Position numbers and translations under genes: made by a program
Shown here: positions 22,101 to 35,000 of the stretch, in pieces
How positions within the stretch are numbered: the stretch's first letter is position 1
Layout of the letters: each line of letters begins with the position of its first letter
Assembly: GCA_027475525.1 (NCBI GenBank)
Contig: JAMWFC010000084.1
Location: forward strand, 484,258-548,257
Source of the DNA: Macrolepiota albuminosa
Taxonomy: Eukaryota; Basidiomycota; Agaricomycetes; Agaricales; Agaricaceae
Length of the DNA: 64,000 nucleotides
Direction: 5' to 3'
Notes under the pieces: generated by a model
The model's input: only the letters and a program-made list of their open reading frames with translations
What the model was told of the DNA's origin: nothing
The model's database searches: none

Positions 22101-22844
22101 TGTCATGACCCCTCCCATCTGGGACCACCCTGGGACACCCCTGGAACCCCATCTGGGACTTCCCTGCCAACCCCTGCCATCATGCACATCAGACCCACAC
22201 CCTCTGACAACCCCACATCACGGATCCTGGAACTACCTGCTGGCACAACCACCAATGATTGGATCACACCAATTACCCTGGCTATCACGCATCATGCATC
22301 ATGGCCTCCCCTCCATGCCTATTGATTGTGCACCCCACATGTGATCCCCGGTATACAGTTCCCTTTCTGCTCACTGCCACCCATTAATTCCCGGAACTGC
22401 CCCAGACACTCTGGAACCCCTCAGGAACCCAGAATGACCCCTGCACATACTTAAAAAGTAGCTACCTACTTATTGTACACTAGTCTTGATATTACATTGA
22501 TTGTTTGTGTGCCCTTTGATTGACTGGTACACACTGACTGACATGCTTTGACTGGCATGCTCAACTTATTTGTGTGCTCTTGAGATTGGTTTACATTTCA
22601 CGACCTAAAGTTTATTAACCCTGGTCTCATCTTAGAACCTCCAGTTCTCAACTCAACCCTAACCCCCTCATCCTTTTGACTTCATCCAATCCCTGGACTA
22701 AGTACTTACCCTGGGAATCCCCTGTTCACGTCTTGAACCCTGGAGCACAGTCCAAAGTTCCAGACACCCAAGTACACATAGATCAAGTCCACCTTGTAAG
22801 GGTGTTGCTTTCCTGGAAAGCCCCCAACTCAGTGGAACCTGACA
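22101..22844. mobile_element. solo LTR with 5-bp target duplication
   Basis: The 744-bp segment begins TGTCATGACCCC and ends CCTGACA, so it has TG..CA ends within short inverted TGTCA/TGACA termini. It is flanked on both sides by GACAT (22096-22100 and 22845-22849), a 5-bp target-site duplication. There is no internal coding region. This is the expected footprint of recombination between two LTRs. The start resembles Ty3/gypsy LTRs of basidiomycetes, but I cannot verify the superfamily. Confidence 0.85.
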
Positions 22845-22929
22845 GACATCAGATAGGTGGAAAGATGACTCTTGCAATGCTGTAGCAGGTGTAAACCTTT
22901 CTGTCAATGGAAAAGTAAGAATATGTTGA

Positions 22930-23250
22930 GTCATTATTACACTAGTCTGCTCACTAAATCTTAGACATATTTTGTTGACCCCATTTTGGCTGACTCACAC
23001 AAGAAAGATGAGGATGCAATATGTCATACATTTAAAGCAATGATTGATAAGACAGAAGAGGTGTATGGTGTGTATATTATTGCATTGTGCTGTGACAATG
23101 ATGGTGGCAGTCAGCATAGAAAGAAGAATGTGATATTTGTTGGCCTATAGGCCTGTCTCTGTGCATCCAATCAGTCATGTGCAATAGACACATCATTTGC
23201 TGATTCTCTATTTACAGCCTCAGTTGTTAACTTCAACATAGGTGTGACAC
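22930..23250 (+). pseudogene. degenerate transposase-like fragment
   Basis: One plus frame, broken by at least one stop, reads DKTEEVYGVYIIALCCDNDGG, then HRKKNVIFVGL, stop, ACLCASNQSCAIDTSFADS. The layout vaguely recalls the catalytic region of fungal hAT transposases, but the match is from memory and weak. CpG depletion suggests an old, methylated copy. Confidence 0.3.
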
Positions 23251-23682
23251 TGAGGCTGTGAGTATATTCCTATTTATGTACACTTTGTCTTACTTACATA
23301 TGATTATCTGTTTACATAGTACTTTAACATATTGTTATAAGTTTGGGACCACAGGTTATGGGCCTTCTATTAGCTTGGACCAGTTTTTAGGACAATTTAT
23401 TCATTTCTGCTTGTACTACACATTTGTGGCTGCTTCCACAGTGCTTTAACTTTTTTTTGTATTATCATGTCTCATCACCTCAACAAGAGGACACCATCCT
23501 CAATGTTTTCTCACTGCTCATGTCCTTCATTCCTTTCATACTCCTGGTACTTTTGAAAATAATTGTCCTTTTCAACCTCATCATACTCTTTTTCTTTCAT
23601 TTCTGCAAATTCATTACTGCATATACCTACCTCTTTTCATGCTCCTACTCCACAATGACCACCTTTCCCTCCTTTATAAAGG

Positions 23683-23815
23683 TGACTTCTGGATGTTGTG
23701 GCTAATCACACAACTGGCAGAGAGAAATCTAAAGTATATTAGACAGGCTACTATACAACAGAGAGAACAACTAATTACTTGGCAGAGGGAAATCCAAAAA
23801 GAACAAGTCAGGGAC
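23683..23815 (+). repeat. dispersed repeat, copy 1
   Basis: The segment beginning GACTTCTGGATGTTGTGGCT is clearly related to 56069-56205 (ACTTCTGGAGGCTGTGGCTC). Both contain two CTGGCAGAGGGA-like blocks. It is probably a fragment of an unidentified transposon or SINE. Confidence 0.6.
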
Positions 23816-24823
23816 ATAATAGAGTAGTGGCCCATTGCACCAAAGTCTAGAACATGTGATGAATAACCATCTGACAAAAATTGCAGGAAGTCATGAGTTT
23901 GAACCCCACCCCTGTTTAGCTACTGGGGGGTTTTAGTGGATATTGTCCAAAAAGTGATTGAGTCCCACGCTACTATTAAAAACAGTGTGCATAAATGCAT
24001 CCCCTCCTGGACCACAATGGGCTTAGCTTAATAAGCTATGAGGAGGGTTTCAATTCCCACTGTCCTGCTAACAGGCTCTGGGAATACAACTATGGCATGG
24101 GTCACAGAGCTACTCATAATAGGGTAACATTCTTCTGCTGTGGCATGGCACATCAGTGCAGTGACAGTGGCATGGGAACAACTGTACAGTACTTTAAACT
24201 TACCCTGGGACAAGTTGGAGGAGTTCAGCTGAGAAGTGCTGAGAGAGTTGCTGAGGCATCCAGATGGTGCTGAGGCATGCCAGAAAAGGAAGTCCCCTAA
24301 CAGTTGATTCCTATTAGCATAACCTTTTATAAAATGATAACACATAAAAACTGGTGCTCTTATATCTCAATAATAGAATTTGGATGCTGAATGAGTGCAA
24401 AGACAGTAAACATGCTATGCTATGAGATGGGATAAATGCATAAGTGACAGTGTAGATAGATGGAGATGACAAGTATCTTGAGAGTTGATGAAAAGAGTTC
24501 AGCCTTTTTTTAATGAGTATGTTATGTTGGCTGTGGTTGTGATGGTTGTGATAGAATAGAATAGAGAGTCTGCTTGATCAGTGTAATGTAATGTACATGT
24601 CAGACAAAAACCATCCACTAAGAAGGGCCATGAAAGAGGCTCAAATGGAGGAATGCATGAGGAAGAGGCAGATGGAGTTGATGTAGTTAGCATATGAAAC
24701 ATATAAAAGCAATAAGATGGGACTGAGCCAATTGATGGCAACAATAGTCCAATCCATCATAGCAGGCCAAAACAAGCAATAAATCAAATTACCAGAACCC
24801 AATCCCGGGAGTAAGGGTAATAG

Positions 24824-24832
<9 letters not shown>

Positions 24833-24858
<26 letters not shown>
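24833..24858. repeat. (GTT)n microsatellite
   Basis: About 8.7 perfect units of GTT. Confidence 0.95.
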
Positions 24859-25779
24859 CGTCCTATCAGAACTGTTTCATAGAGTGTTGAAGTCATATCT
24901 TGAGTGTACTTTGTCCATCCATGATTAAAGGACTTTGAGATCACGTCAAGCTTCGAAACCTTTTTGCCATGTATATATACCGCAATCGGATTTGCATTTG
25001 AAGTTTAACCTAGCCAATAGTGAAAAAAATCTGCATACTTCCTGGCTCTTGATAGCATTTGGATGTAAGAAGCTTTACGCGACTCCGAGAGCAAGGGCGG
25101 TTGCGTCTGTTGGATTCATTCGAGCTGCAGTAGAAGTGGGAGGAAACGATCTTAGTGCCCAGAACAATGGAACAAATTTCCGAATGTGAGACGACAAAGC
25201 TCGGGGTGAGTGGAAGTGGAAGTTGGTCTACCATCAAGAAAAACGCACGTCCAAATCCCCTCCCAAGGAGAGAACGCTCTTCATTTCTCGAGAGGTACCT
25301 ACCAGGGTGAGCACTTCGAGCCGCAGTTCTTTGTTTGCTTTTTGCTGGCATCTGCACGGGTCAAAAGTTGATACGAGCTCCTGTGTGCGTGAGTGAGAAA
25401 TTGATGGACTTGTGCAGGTGTAGAATCCACGTGTACGTTGGAGACAGACGAAGGATGAATCGATGAAACGGTGTGCTGCGGGAGAAAGGCAGTACCAGCC
25501 ACTAGTTCCAACTGTCAAGAGTTGATGATTTTCTTTTGTACAGATGTCCCTGGCTTGATGTCCGACCGGAGATTGGCGAGGAATCCCCAGACTGAGTGGC
25601 CATCGCGTTTCGTCGTGAACGTCGTTACGATCATGGGATTGAAAGGATTGGATGAGTACTGCCTAGACCCACAGAACTACGTGAGACCGGGACAAGGCAT
25701 GGCAACATGATGATCTGGTTGGGAGTCATGGGGAGATAGAGTCATGCAAAGAATCAAGTTTCACTGATACTAGTAATTG

Positions 25780-28700
25780 ATGAATAATAATGAAGCGCTT
25801 GGAACCGAGTCGTCGTCCTCGATGCCCACACTCTCCTCCTTCATCTACTACCGTCCCAAGCGCAGCAAACCAAAGCCCCAACCAGAGCCTGTCCAACAAC
25901 ATCCCTACGCTGCCCCCGTCATCGACATCCACGACGCCAGCCGCCACCATGTCGACCTTGAGCCACGCCCGACGTGCAGCCCTGCACGCACCCCGCGCGT
26001 CACCGTCAATGTGCCTTTGGACCCTGAGCCCCTGATGGACTGGTTCCCAAATAACCTGTTCAAGTCGGGCGAGGTGAGCGGGGGGGCCGCCACTGAGCAG
26101 GCTCGTCCGGAGGCGAGGGAACAGACGAGGAGCGTCGGGGACGAGGATGATGTCCCTGAAGACCTCCAGATGGGTGTACGTGTCCCATCGACCACGTCGT
26201 CGTTGGCACTAACAACTATACAGACATTCGATGCGATAGGCGCCGACGTCCACCACCGAGTATGTCCCCCATATTCTCCGTCAATCGCACTAAGAATTCC
26301 CACAGAGACAGCCGTCGTTCAGAAAACCCGCGCCGTCGCCCATCAAGATCCCCAAGCCCATCAGCAGCAACAGCAAACCCCAATTCATGTCGCGGCCGAC
26401 ATCAGAGAACTCTTCCCTTGACACCGTAGCCTCCTCTGCCGTCTCCGGCGCCACTTTTGCCCGTGCTCTCATGGCAAATACATTTGTCTTCTCGGGCGCC
26501 GGCCCAGGCACAGGTCAAAGCACAGGCCGCGACTCGCGCTATCGCAGTGGTGCATCAACGCTCACAAGGTCAGACTCTGCGACGCTGCCCAAAAGCGACT
26601 TTGCGTCCATGCAAAGCCAGCATCGGAGCGTCAACAGCTGGAGTCTCGAGGCGCCGTCTGAGCCTTCCGCAGCGGAGGGCGTCCCCCCTGTCCCTGGGAA
26701 CGCAGAGCAAGTGTACGTGCCCCCGCAGACGCAGCGAGACCGCGAGTCGGGCGAGCGTAGTGTGAGTCGATCGCCTCCTGCCCTTCGTGTAGACGAAACT
26801 GCTGCAGGGACGCCCTCTCTAGCGTCCGCTATCGCCTCAGCCCTCGCCGAGCTGCCGTCAATCCCAAGCCCAACGTCCACGTCCACGTTCACCTCCTCAT
26901 CCTCCCAGTCCCCGCACCCCTCTGGAGTCCCGTACTCTGGCAAAGAGCTTGAGAATTTCATCGACAATTATTACTCCATCGCCGACCAGACGACGCCAAG
27001 CGTCGTCTCTCCCCCTCCGCCCCCGGACGAACGCGAACGACAGCGGCCGTTCCAGCCGCCATTTTCGCCCATCACGGAAGAGACCACGGCACAATTGACG
27101 CCGGCGACGCCGTACAACACTCAAGACGCAACTTCGGCTTTGCTGGGCATCAAGTCCCCCTCGGAAAGCATCAAGAGCTCACCCTCTCCTCCGGCGCCGA
27201 AAAGGAATACGTCCCAAAGTTCGCACCTCAGCACGGACAAAATCACTCTTCCCAGCGGCCGAACGAGCGCTTCCACAGGCGGGGGTACGTCCTTATTTCC
27301 ACTTCCCATTCATTCCTACTATACATACTTCCAAAGAAAAAGTGCTCAACCGCCCCCATTCTAGCACGCGTAGGCTGGACGGTCCGGCCCCCGTCCTCCT
27401 CCTCCATCTCTTCCGCCTCTCCCTCTGCACGCAGAGACTCGTCTACCTCGTTATCACCATCGCCATCTATACAAGTGCCTAGACCGCTTCTGCCGTTAGG
27501 AACTATCAACCGATCCCTCTCGGCTTCCAGCGTCTCAAAATCCTCTCCCTCGTCTCCACGTCCCTCTCCCCGTCCCTCTCCCTCGCCTTGTTTAGCAACA
27601 CGTCCTCTGTCTGTATCTCCTGCACCCTCTACCTCTGCACCCTCCACCTCTGCACCCTCCACCTCTGCACCCTCTACCTCTGTACCCTCTACCTCTGCAC
27701 CGTCTACCTCTGCACCCTCTACGTCTACCTCTACTTCCGCCTCTGCCTCTGCCTCCACCTCTGCCGCCTCCACGTCCACTCGGGCCACAACGACAGCAAC
27801 AGCAACAGCAGCGCCAACGCCAACGCCAACGCCAACGCCAACGACGAACGCCAACGCACCCCCCACACACACACACGCAAACGCACATGCACACACAGAG
27901 CAGACGCGCCACCCGGTCTCACCACTCCCCGAAAGCGTAACAAACAGCTTCATATCGCTCTCCACGCCCTCGTTCTCCCCTCTCCCGATTTACCTTGTCA
28001 CACGCACAGCCTCTTCTTCCCCCGCTCCCTCCAGGCCTAGAGACAATCATAATCATAATCAAAATCAAAATCAGAAAGAAACAGAGATAGAAACAGGAAA
28101 AGAAAAGGAAAAGGAAAAGGAAAAGGAGAGGGAGAGGGAGAAGGAGAAGGAGAAAGGCAGCCTGGCATTCGTCGTGCACCGGACGCGCAAGGGTGAGGGG
28201 AGTGTGCCTGTCCCGAGCCCGATCAAGGTGGTCAAGGACTTGGATGGACCGGTGAGGTATGATTTGAGCGGGGGTGGGGGTGTTACGCCTTGTCGGGTTA
28301 GCGCTGATGGAGAAGGTAATGGGAGGGTGTATGGGAGGGAGGGCCATGCGGGGATGGGTGTGGAGCGCGGGCACGGGCACGGGCACGGCGGAGACGAGGA
28401 GAGCGGGGGTGGCAAGACACAAAGGGTACAACGACAAGAAGCCCAGGCCCAAGGCCACGGCCGTGACCGCGATCACGACGAAAGTCAAGGACTCTCCCAC
28501 TCAGGCTGGTCGCAACAAACCTTCCCCGAGACGCCGAGCGCCTTCTCGCCTTCTCCGCCCTCGACCGCCTTCTCGCACCCCTCGTCCTCGATGAACATGC
28601 GCGGCTCGAGCGTCATAGGCGAGTACCCGATGGTCGTGCTGCCCGCGCCGTATACGCCCCTGTCGGCGTTTTTGCCCTCCCAGGACCAGGAGAGGGAGCG

Positions 28701-31700
28701 GGAGAGGGAGAGGGATCAGGAGCTGTTGAAGAGGGCTGCGGCGAGCACGCAGGTTCAGAGGGCGAGGAGGTTTTCGAGGCATTCGAAGCAGAGTAGTTTC
28801 GGGAGTATGGGCCTGGGCGCTGGAGCGGCGGCGGCGTTACAGGGAAAGAAGGACGAGGGCACAGTGGAAAGCGGGGATAAGCTCGTGGTGGAGGGTGAGT
28901 GGGTGGAGAAGGAAAAAGAAGTCAAGGTCGCAACACCCCCTATACCCTACGAAACTACCCCAAACACCAACCAAGAGCGATCGATACCCTATTCCGTACC
29001 CCAAGAAGATGGGGTAGAAAGAGTGAATGAGAGAGAGAAAGAAGAAATACATCTTCCCGCCCCCGTGTCGAAGTCTCCGAAACTCGCATCAACGTTAACC
29101 CAAAGCTCACCTTCCGCTTTCCGCTCCTCCTTACCCCAACCTGGACCACCGCCTCAAGCGCCCCTGCCAGATACCCCCGGATCCGGATCCACATCTATCT
29201 TATATTCTCACTACACGTATACCCCGCACCTGTATCCCGACTTATACCCACATACCGCTACCACCACTCCCAACGCACACACAAAGGCACCCTCCCCAGT
29301 TCCAACACCCCTGCCACCGCCTCCGCCACCAGCCGCACCAGTTCTGGGCACAGTCAGCCTCCCTCAAGTATCGCCCTTGGCAGACGATGATTCGTCCAAC
29401 CCACTTCTGACGCCTACGCTTGCCCAGCCGGACACGTCAAAGAGCGCGGATAATCTGGATAGTGCAGGCACTGTGCTCATACGGGAGTCGGATGAGGTGA
29501 TGCATACGTATGATCGGCCGTTGTCTGGTGTGGTTTCTAACGGTGGAAGCGGGGACATTCATGTTGAGGAATCCAAAGCGATGACTGACACAGAAGCGAA
29601 GGTGCCTCCTGCGTCGACGCAAGTTCCGCCTGGCCACCCACAGCAGCAGCAGTCTGTTGTCAAACCTCAACCATCTGTAACTGCGCCCCTACCACTACCG
29701 CTACCGCAATCGCAACCACTAGCCATCCCCACTCCTCAGTCCATCGTCGCTCAAATGCCTTCCCCATCTACACCGCACCCACCGATCCCAGTCCCGCCTC
29801 CGCCTCCGCCCCCGCCTCCTCCACCGCCTCTCAGCCTCTTCTCGTCAAACTCAGCGTACCCCACCCCCTCAACCGTCATGCATCCCCTCAAATCCCTCGC
29901 CACGCCCGTCTCCGCCACGCCTGCAACCGCAGGCACGACTGCCTCCCCCTCCTCAATTCCGTCTTCAGTCTCCCCAAGTCCCCATCATCGCCCGGGAATG
30001 ATCATCCCCCCTCCACACGACCTCCAGCTCCCGCCCTCTATACCATCCGCCGCATCCTCCCTCTTCAACACCTCCGAGGGCTTGGGCTTGTCCCCGCCCC
30101 CGTATCATGCCGCGACCAATTCTGAACGCCCGGCTAGGGAGGTCGTTACGCCGAGTACGGGGGGGAGTTACGATTCCGGTTATAGGTCTGTGCATCAGTC
30201 GCCTGGCGATCAAAGAAGCGGGCCACCGACTGTTCATGTTGAGCTTGTGGCAGATGCGAATGCGGGCCCTTTGGATCGGGGTGTATCCACACCGCCTAAA
30301 AGGGTGGCACAGAGACAGGGACAGGGACAAGGACAAGGACCTGCACAGTCGTCGAGGTGGAGGACACGACCACCGCTTCCTGCTGGACCTCGTCGACCGA
30401 GAGAACGTGGAGGGTCTGTATCGTCTGTGAATAGCCAAGCGCAATCACAACCACCGACGCCACCGCAGCCACCAATGCACTCACCGCTCCAACCCGCCCG
30501 ACCGACTAGACAGCCCTCGGCGCCGTTACCCTCCCCGCAATTCGTGATACCAGCCCCAAAGTGGCGCGGATATACGTTGGAAGCAGCCACGTGGACGTTC
30601 ACGTCGCAGCAACTGCAGGGTATCGTGTCTCGTGCAATACGCCAATCGTCGGAGCCGTCAGGCATTAGGTTGTTGCAGCTTGAGACGCTGGAGACAGAGG
30701 TTCCAGAGGAGATGGAAAGGCTCGAAAAACTTCGGGAGGAAACGATGGTCAAGTACAAAGCTTTTGCTAGGAAACGCGCGGACTTGCTTGACACGATGCT
30801 TGTAGCAGTGGATACTCATGATCCAGACGTGGTGTTCAGGCAGCTGGAGGAACTAAAGGGGTTCTGTGGGTGCCTTGATAGGACTACAGAGGATCTGCAT
30901 AGTCTGGATGAGCAGCTCGCGCAACTTGGACAATTGACGCAGGCACACTCAGCAAGCGCGTTGGCAGTGGCACTGAGGAAGTTGAATGTGAGCTTCTCGA
31001 GGCAGCTTGAGGAGGCCAACGAATTGAGGCAGCAGGTGGAATCGTTGCAGGTGGAGCGGGATGACGCATGGAAACATGCTGCGGAGGTCGCCACGGAGTA
31101 TGACGAACTCAAGTCTGGCAAGGCCGAGTCTTTTGATGGAGAAAATCGATTCGACAAGGTCATGGCTGTACGCAAGTCGAGCGTCCGAGCCGTGAAGGCT
31201 GCTTTGCGGTCTGCGAATAGCATTCGGTCGAACCATCGGGATCGTGCATCAACGGGGAGCATTGTGAGAGGCTTCAGCGTCAGTACGCCTTCTAGTGCCA
31301 GGACGACATATCTAGACGAACCTCCTCCTGTACCTCCTATTCCGCGTCGTCGACCTGTCGACATCACAACCAATCTACCGCTGAGGAGCTCGGCAGTGAC
31401 AGTGCGTATTCGTGACAAATTCTGTTCGCCGTTGTTACTGACTTTCTCGTCTAGGGAGTTTCCACCGAGTACCCTTCACCAAATTCGGACATGGCAGCCT
31501 TGAAACGTGCACAGGATGAACTATATGACATGTTAGGCATTCCCCTAACCCACCGTGTTCGGCGGTCACGTTCCCTCATTGACGTAAGAGACTCGGAGTC
31601 CCATCAGCAGGTGCCTTCTTTCGCGAATTACGATGCACCACCGAACACTGGGCTGCGTGCCTCTCTCCCTCCAAGTGCTTCTCCGCCGCCAGATTCCTAC

Positions 31701-31757
31701 CCTTTGACAGCAAACGCGAGCGTTATGTGGACTTCAGATAGAGCGGGCTGGATTTGA
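25780..31757 (+). CDS. giant disordered protein with C-terminal coiled coil
   Basis: Five exons keep one frame: 25780-26175, 26224-26259, 26306-27284, 27365-31401, 31455-31757. The product is about 1916 residues. The start is the ATG at 25780; further 5' exons are possible. Most of the protein is Ser/Pro/Thr-rich and disordered, with an APSTS-type repeat near residues 560-590, a Lys/Glu-repeat stretch near 710-730, and a poly-Pro run near 1285. A conserved-looking block starts near 1536 (KWRGYTLEAATWTFTSQQL) and leads into long charged helices up to about 1740 (coiled coil). The tail has proline motifs (PPPVPPIPRRRP). Such layouts occur in fungal polarity and septation scaffolds, but I do not recognise the family. 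Long antisense ORFs here are codon-bias shadows. Confidence 0.8.
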
Positions 31758-32027
31758 ACTTTTTTTATCCCTAAATGTACTTGGGACTAATTTATACTTT
31801 CTTTTTGTGTTTTTTTTTTAGCTGTCTTCGCTCGTTGATAATCTCTTTTTATATGTACGCGGACTGCACGAGCCTCAGATACCTGCATATTCATAATTAT
31901 GTACCCTTTGTAATTGTCACGCTGCTATAACACGACAGCACAGGAAAGCATGATTGATGGTAAGTAAGGAAAACAAACAAAATAAAATTAGTTAGAACGG
32001 TGTTTGGGGTATCCTCAGGACAGGTCA
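31758..32027. other. convergent 3' intergenic region
   Basis: Two genes end facing each other here. T-rich stretches near 31760-31820 probably belong to the 3' UTR. Confidence 0.6.
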
Positions 32028-35000
32028 TTAATGTCGTACACGCTTCTTCAAGCGTAATGGTAACTCTTCCTCCGGAGGAGGCGTGGGCCGAGGCACTGCA
32101 TCTGAAATCTGCTCTTCTTCTCGAGGAGCCTCCACTTCTTGCATTTCTTCGTCATCGTCGTCTGTTCGTGGACGTTTGCGGGATATTTTGGGGGTTTCTA
32201 CCTCATTAGCGGAAGGTTCAACGAGGTCTTCAACAGCCACCTTTTCACCTGCAGATTGTACGACAGACTCATTATCAGCCTCTGGTGTTGGCTCCGTAGG
32301 CTTGCCATATGTCACGGGCCGTGGTCGCGCTTTGGGCGTAGTGGGATCTGCTCGCTCGTCCATATTTTCATCGGCAGTATGCTCTATTTCCTCCTCTGTC
32401 TCAGCAGCTGATGCACGAGTTTTGCGTTTCGGTCGCGGCCGAGGACGGGGCCGTGAAGGCTCAATGGCCTCATTTTCAGTTGCCATTTCACCATCGGTGC
32501 CCTCCTCATCAGTTGTTACGCCACCAGCGGCCGTTTTCGCCTTCGTCTTGCGTCCACTGACTGCGCCTGGAAAAACATCATAAACATCTCCATTGAAATG
32601 CCCAACAAATAGAACTCACCCTTTTCTTTGGACATGGCAGTTGTCAAGCGCTTCTCATATGCTCTTTGAGACTCCCATACTTTGGAAGTAGCTGATACCT
32701 CCACCTTAGCCTGGTCCAGTGCCTGGTCCATGTGTGCTTTTCTATGGCACCTGATTTTAGGACATCTACATGATTCATATATATGATGACGTACATTTTC
32801 AACGCATCTCTGCTCGGAATCACACCGAGCAGCGGGACGAGCACCCTAAAGAACAGAACAGCCAACTTGATCGACTTCTTGTTCTTGTTGCTCTCGTAAA
32901 CCGTCAGGCGCTTGACAATCCACGACACTAATTCCGTATGGATTTGAACAACGAACTGACTGTCTAGACGGCGAATGATGGATAACTGGCTTCCGCGCAC
33001 AACAAAACACGTCGCAAGTAATTTTGCCAGCTGTATGGAATTAGTCTCGTCGTTAACAACACCGTCCAGTACTAGGGTATATGACTTTATAAACAATGTA
33101 AGTTGCGAGAAAGGGTATTTAAGACCTGTGACTTACCTCTTTCAAAGCCTGAGTGACAATGCCCACAATGATATCGCCATGTTTGTTCATCGTTCCTTCT
33201 TCCCGAAGGATATCCACCACAACCTTGGAACAGGCATCGAAGGCAAGACCTAACCTACCATAATGAGCAAGGAGGACATAACCATGGCGTATATGAATGG
33301 CTCCGGCACGTATTGCTCGCAGGAAAGTCGACATGACATCAATGAATAAGTACTCCTCTTCTAACTGGGCTCGAGAAGAAACATCGACTAAAGGTCGGAA
33401 GCGTCAAAAATGTAGGTATGCGATGAGAGAAAAACTGAACGTACTTTCCACCTCGCGCTTCTTTCCTTTTGATCGCTTAGCAGTGCCATCAGCATCCTCC
33501 GCAGGCTGCTCATCCTCACTTTCACCTCCACTTTGGTTCTGAACTTGCTCGTTGTCATCACTAGCTGAGGTAAGGGTATCGGCGTATCGTTCGATCTCGG
33601 CTTGAATATATCCCGCACAACGATATTGGACCTCATCATCCAGAGTTATTGATATCGCCGCGATAGGTGACGGGTTTCCATTTGCATCATGGGTTGCTCC
33701 AGGAGCAAACAAGACATGAAGATCAAGCAAGTTTCTGAACGCCTTAACGTTCGGTATATTAACACTCAAATGAGAGACTGGACGCATCGAAGTACTTACC
33801 GCCCTCTTGACATTATCTGCAGTGTTTGATTGAGTGCCAACTGCATATTCTACTAATTTTTCAAGAAGCGCCTCGCGTTGTGTAACGAGACCTTCCTGTA
33901 ATCTGACATCTTCCGGGGTGGGGTCTGCCTCGTGTCTAAGGCTTTTGCCCTTCCACATCAGATGCAATGTGAGAACCTGAAGCGCTTGCTCAATCATCTG
34001 GATGGAAAAGCGTGAGATAGATAGTCAAACTTAATCCTGGCGAGATCTCACCGATGCTTCATCCTTATATCCTAACCTCCCTCTTTCAATAAGAGCGTTG
34101 AGAATATCCCAAGCACTACTTTGTTTGCCCCCCTCATCTTCTTCGATCCATGCCGTCATATTTCGACTTCCAAAGAGGACTGCCAGCCGCGTACACAGCG
34201 CACTCAACGCTAAAACCTCATCTTCGCTGAACGATGCCACCTCGATCTCATCACGCCCAGCAACAGCATCACGAAGACTCGTTGAAATTTCATCTTCCAG
34301 TTCGAGTATCTTCGTATTGTTGGTATTTGACAAGCTGGTCGCATCCATGAAGTAACGTATTGCGGCGATAGCATGCGTGAGCACGTTCAGTGATGAATGC
34401 GATAAGAACTGCTTCGTCACGTCATCCCAGAGGCTGGCATATCCCTGGATGTAACCAGAAACATCAGAAGTTAGCGCTAAAACTGATTCTTTTATGGATG
34501 ACAGAAGACAAACAGTGATCATTCGCATCTCCAGATATAGGTCCAGATTCATCAACGTCGGGATGATGAGGACATCAGCGATACGGTTCTGGTCAGTTTG
34601 ATATTTGATGAAGAGTCGTGGAAGGCCTTTGATCAGTTCACGAGTTATGTCGTTTGTCACATTCTCATCTTCGCCCTAAACGATGCCAATTCCAAGCGCT
34701 CAGATATGGGAAATTGCGAAGATCATTACTACATTGCTTACCTTCTTCCCACCAGCAGCCTCCGCCTTTGCCCTCCGAAGCGACGTCACCAACACCTCGA
34801 GCAGCATAGATTCCTCAAGATCGTCCAACCGCCATGCCTCATCCACAACCGAATCTGGCGTGCTGACCTTCCCATTTGGTCGTCCCCTCGACCGTTTCGA
34901 AGATCCTTGCTCTGGCTCCTGTGATTCCGCACCCTCGGCTGCAGAATGATCTAGTAACAAGAGATCCAACAGCGCTTCCCACTCTCGAACCGCGTCTACC

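Larger units (their letters stand above)
22850..25779. other. repeat debris and upstream region, no intact gene
   Basis: 22930-23250 reads, with stops, like an old transposase fragment. 23683-23815 is one copy of a dispersed repeat. tRNA-like B-box motifs occur near 23898 and 24047. A GTT microsatellite lies at 24833-24858. From about 24.9 kb base composition returns to CpG-normal, and 24.9-25.78 kb is probably the promoter side of the next gene. Confidence 0.4.

Noticed and set aside
27243..27965. Long antisense ORF with repeated Glu-Val-Glu-Gly-type sequence
   Set aside because: It is the reverse of the APSTS repeat coding region; repeat structure and codon bias keep the antisense open.
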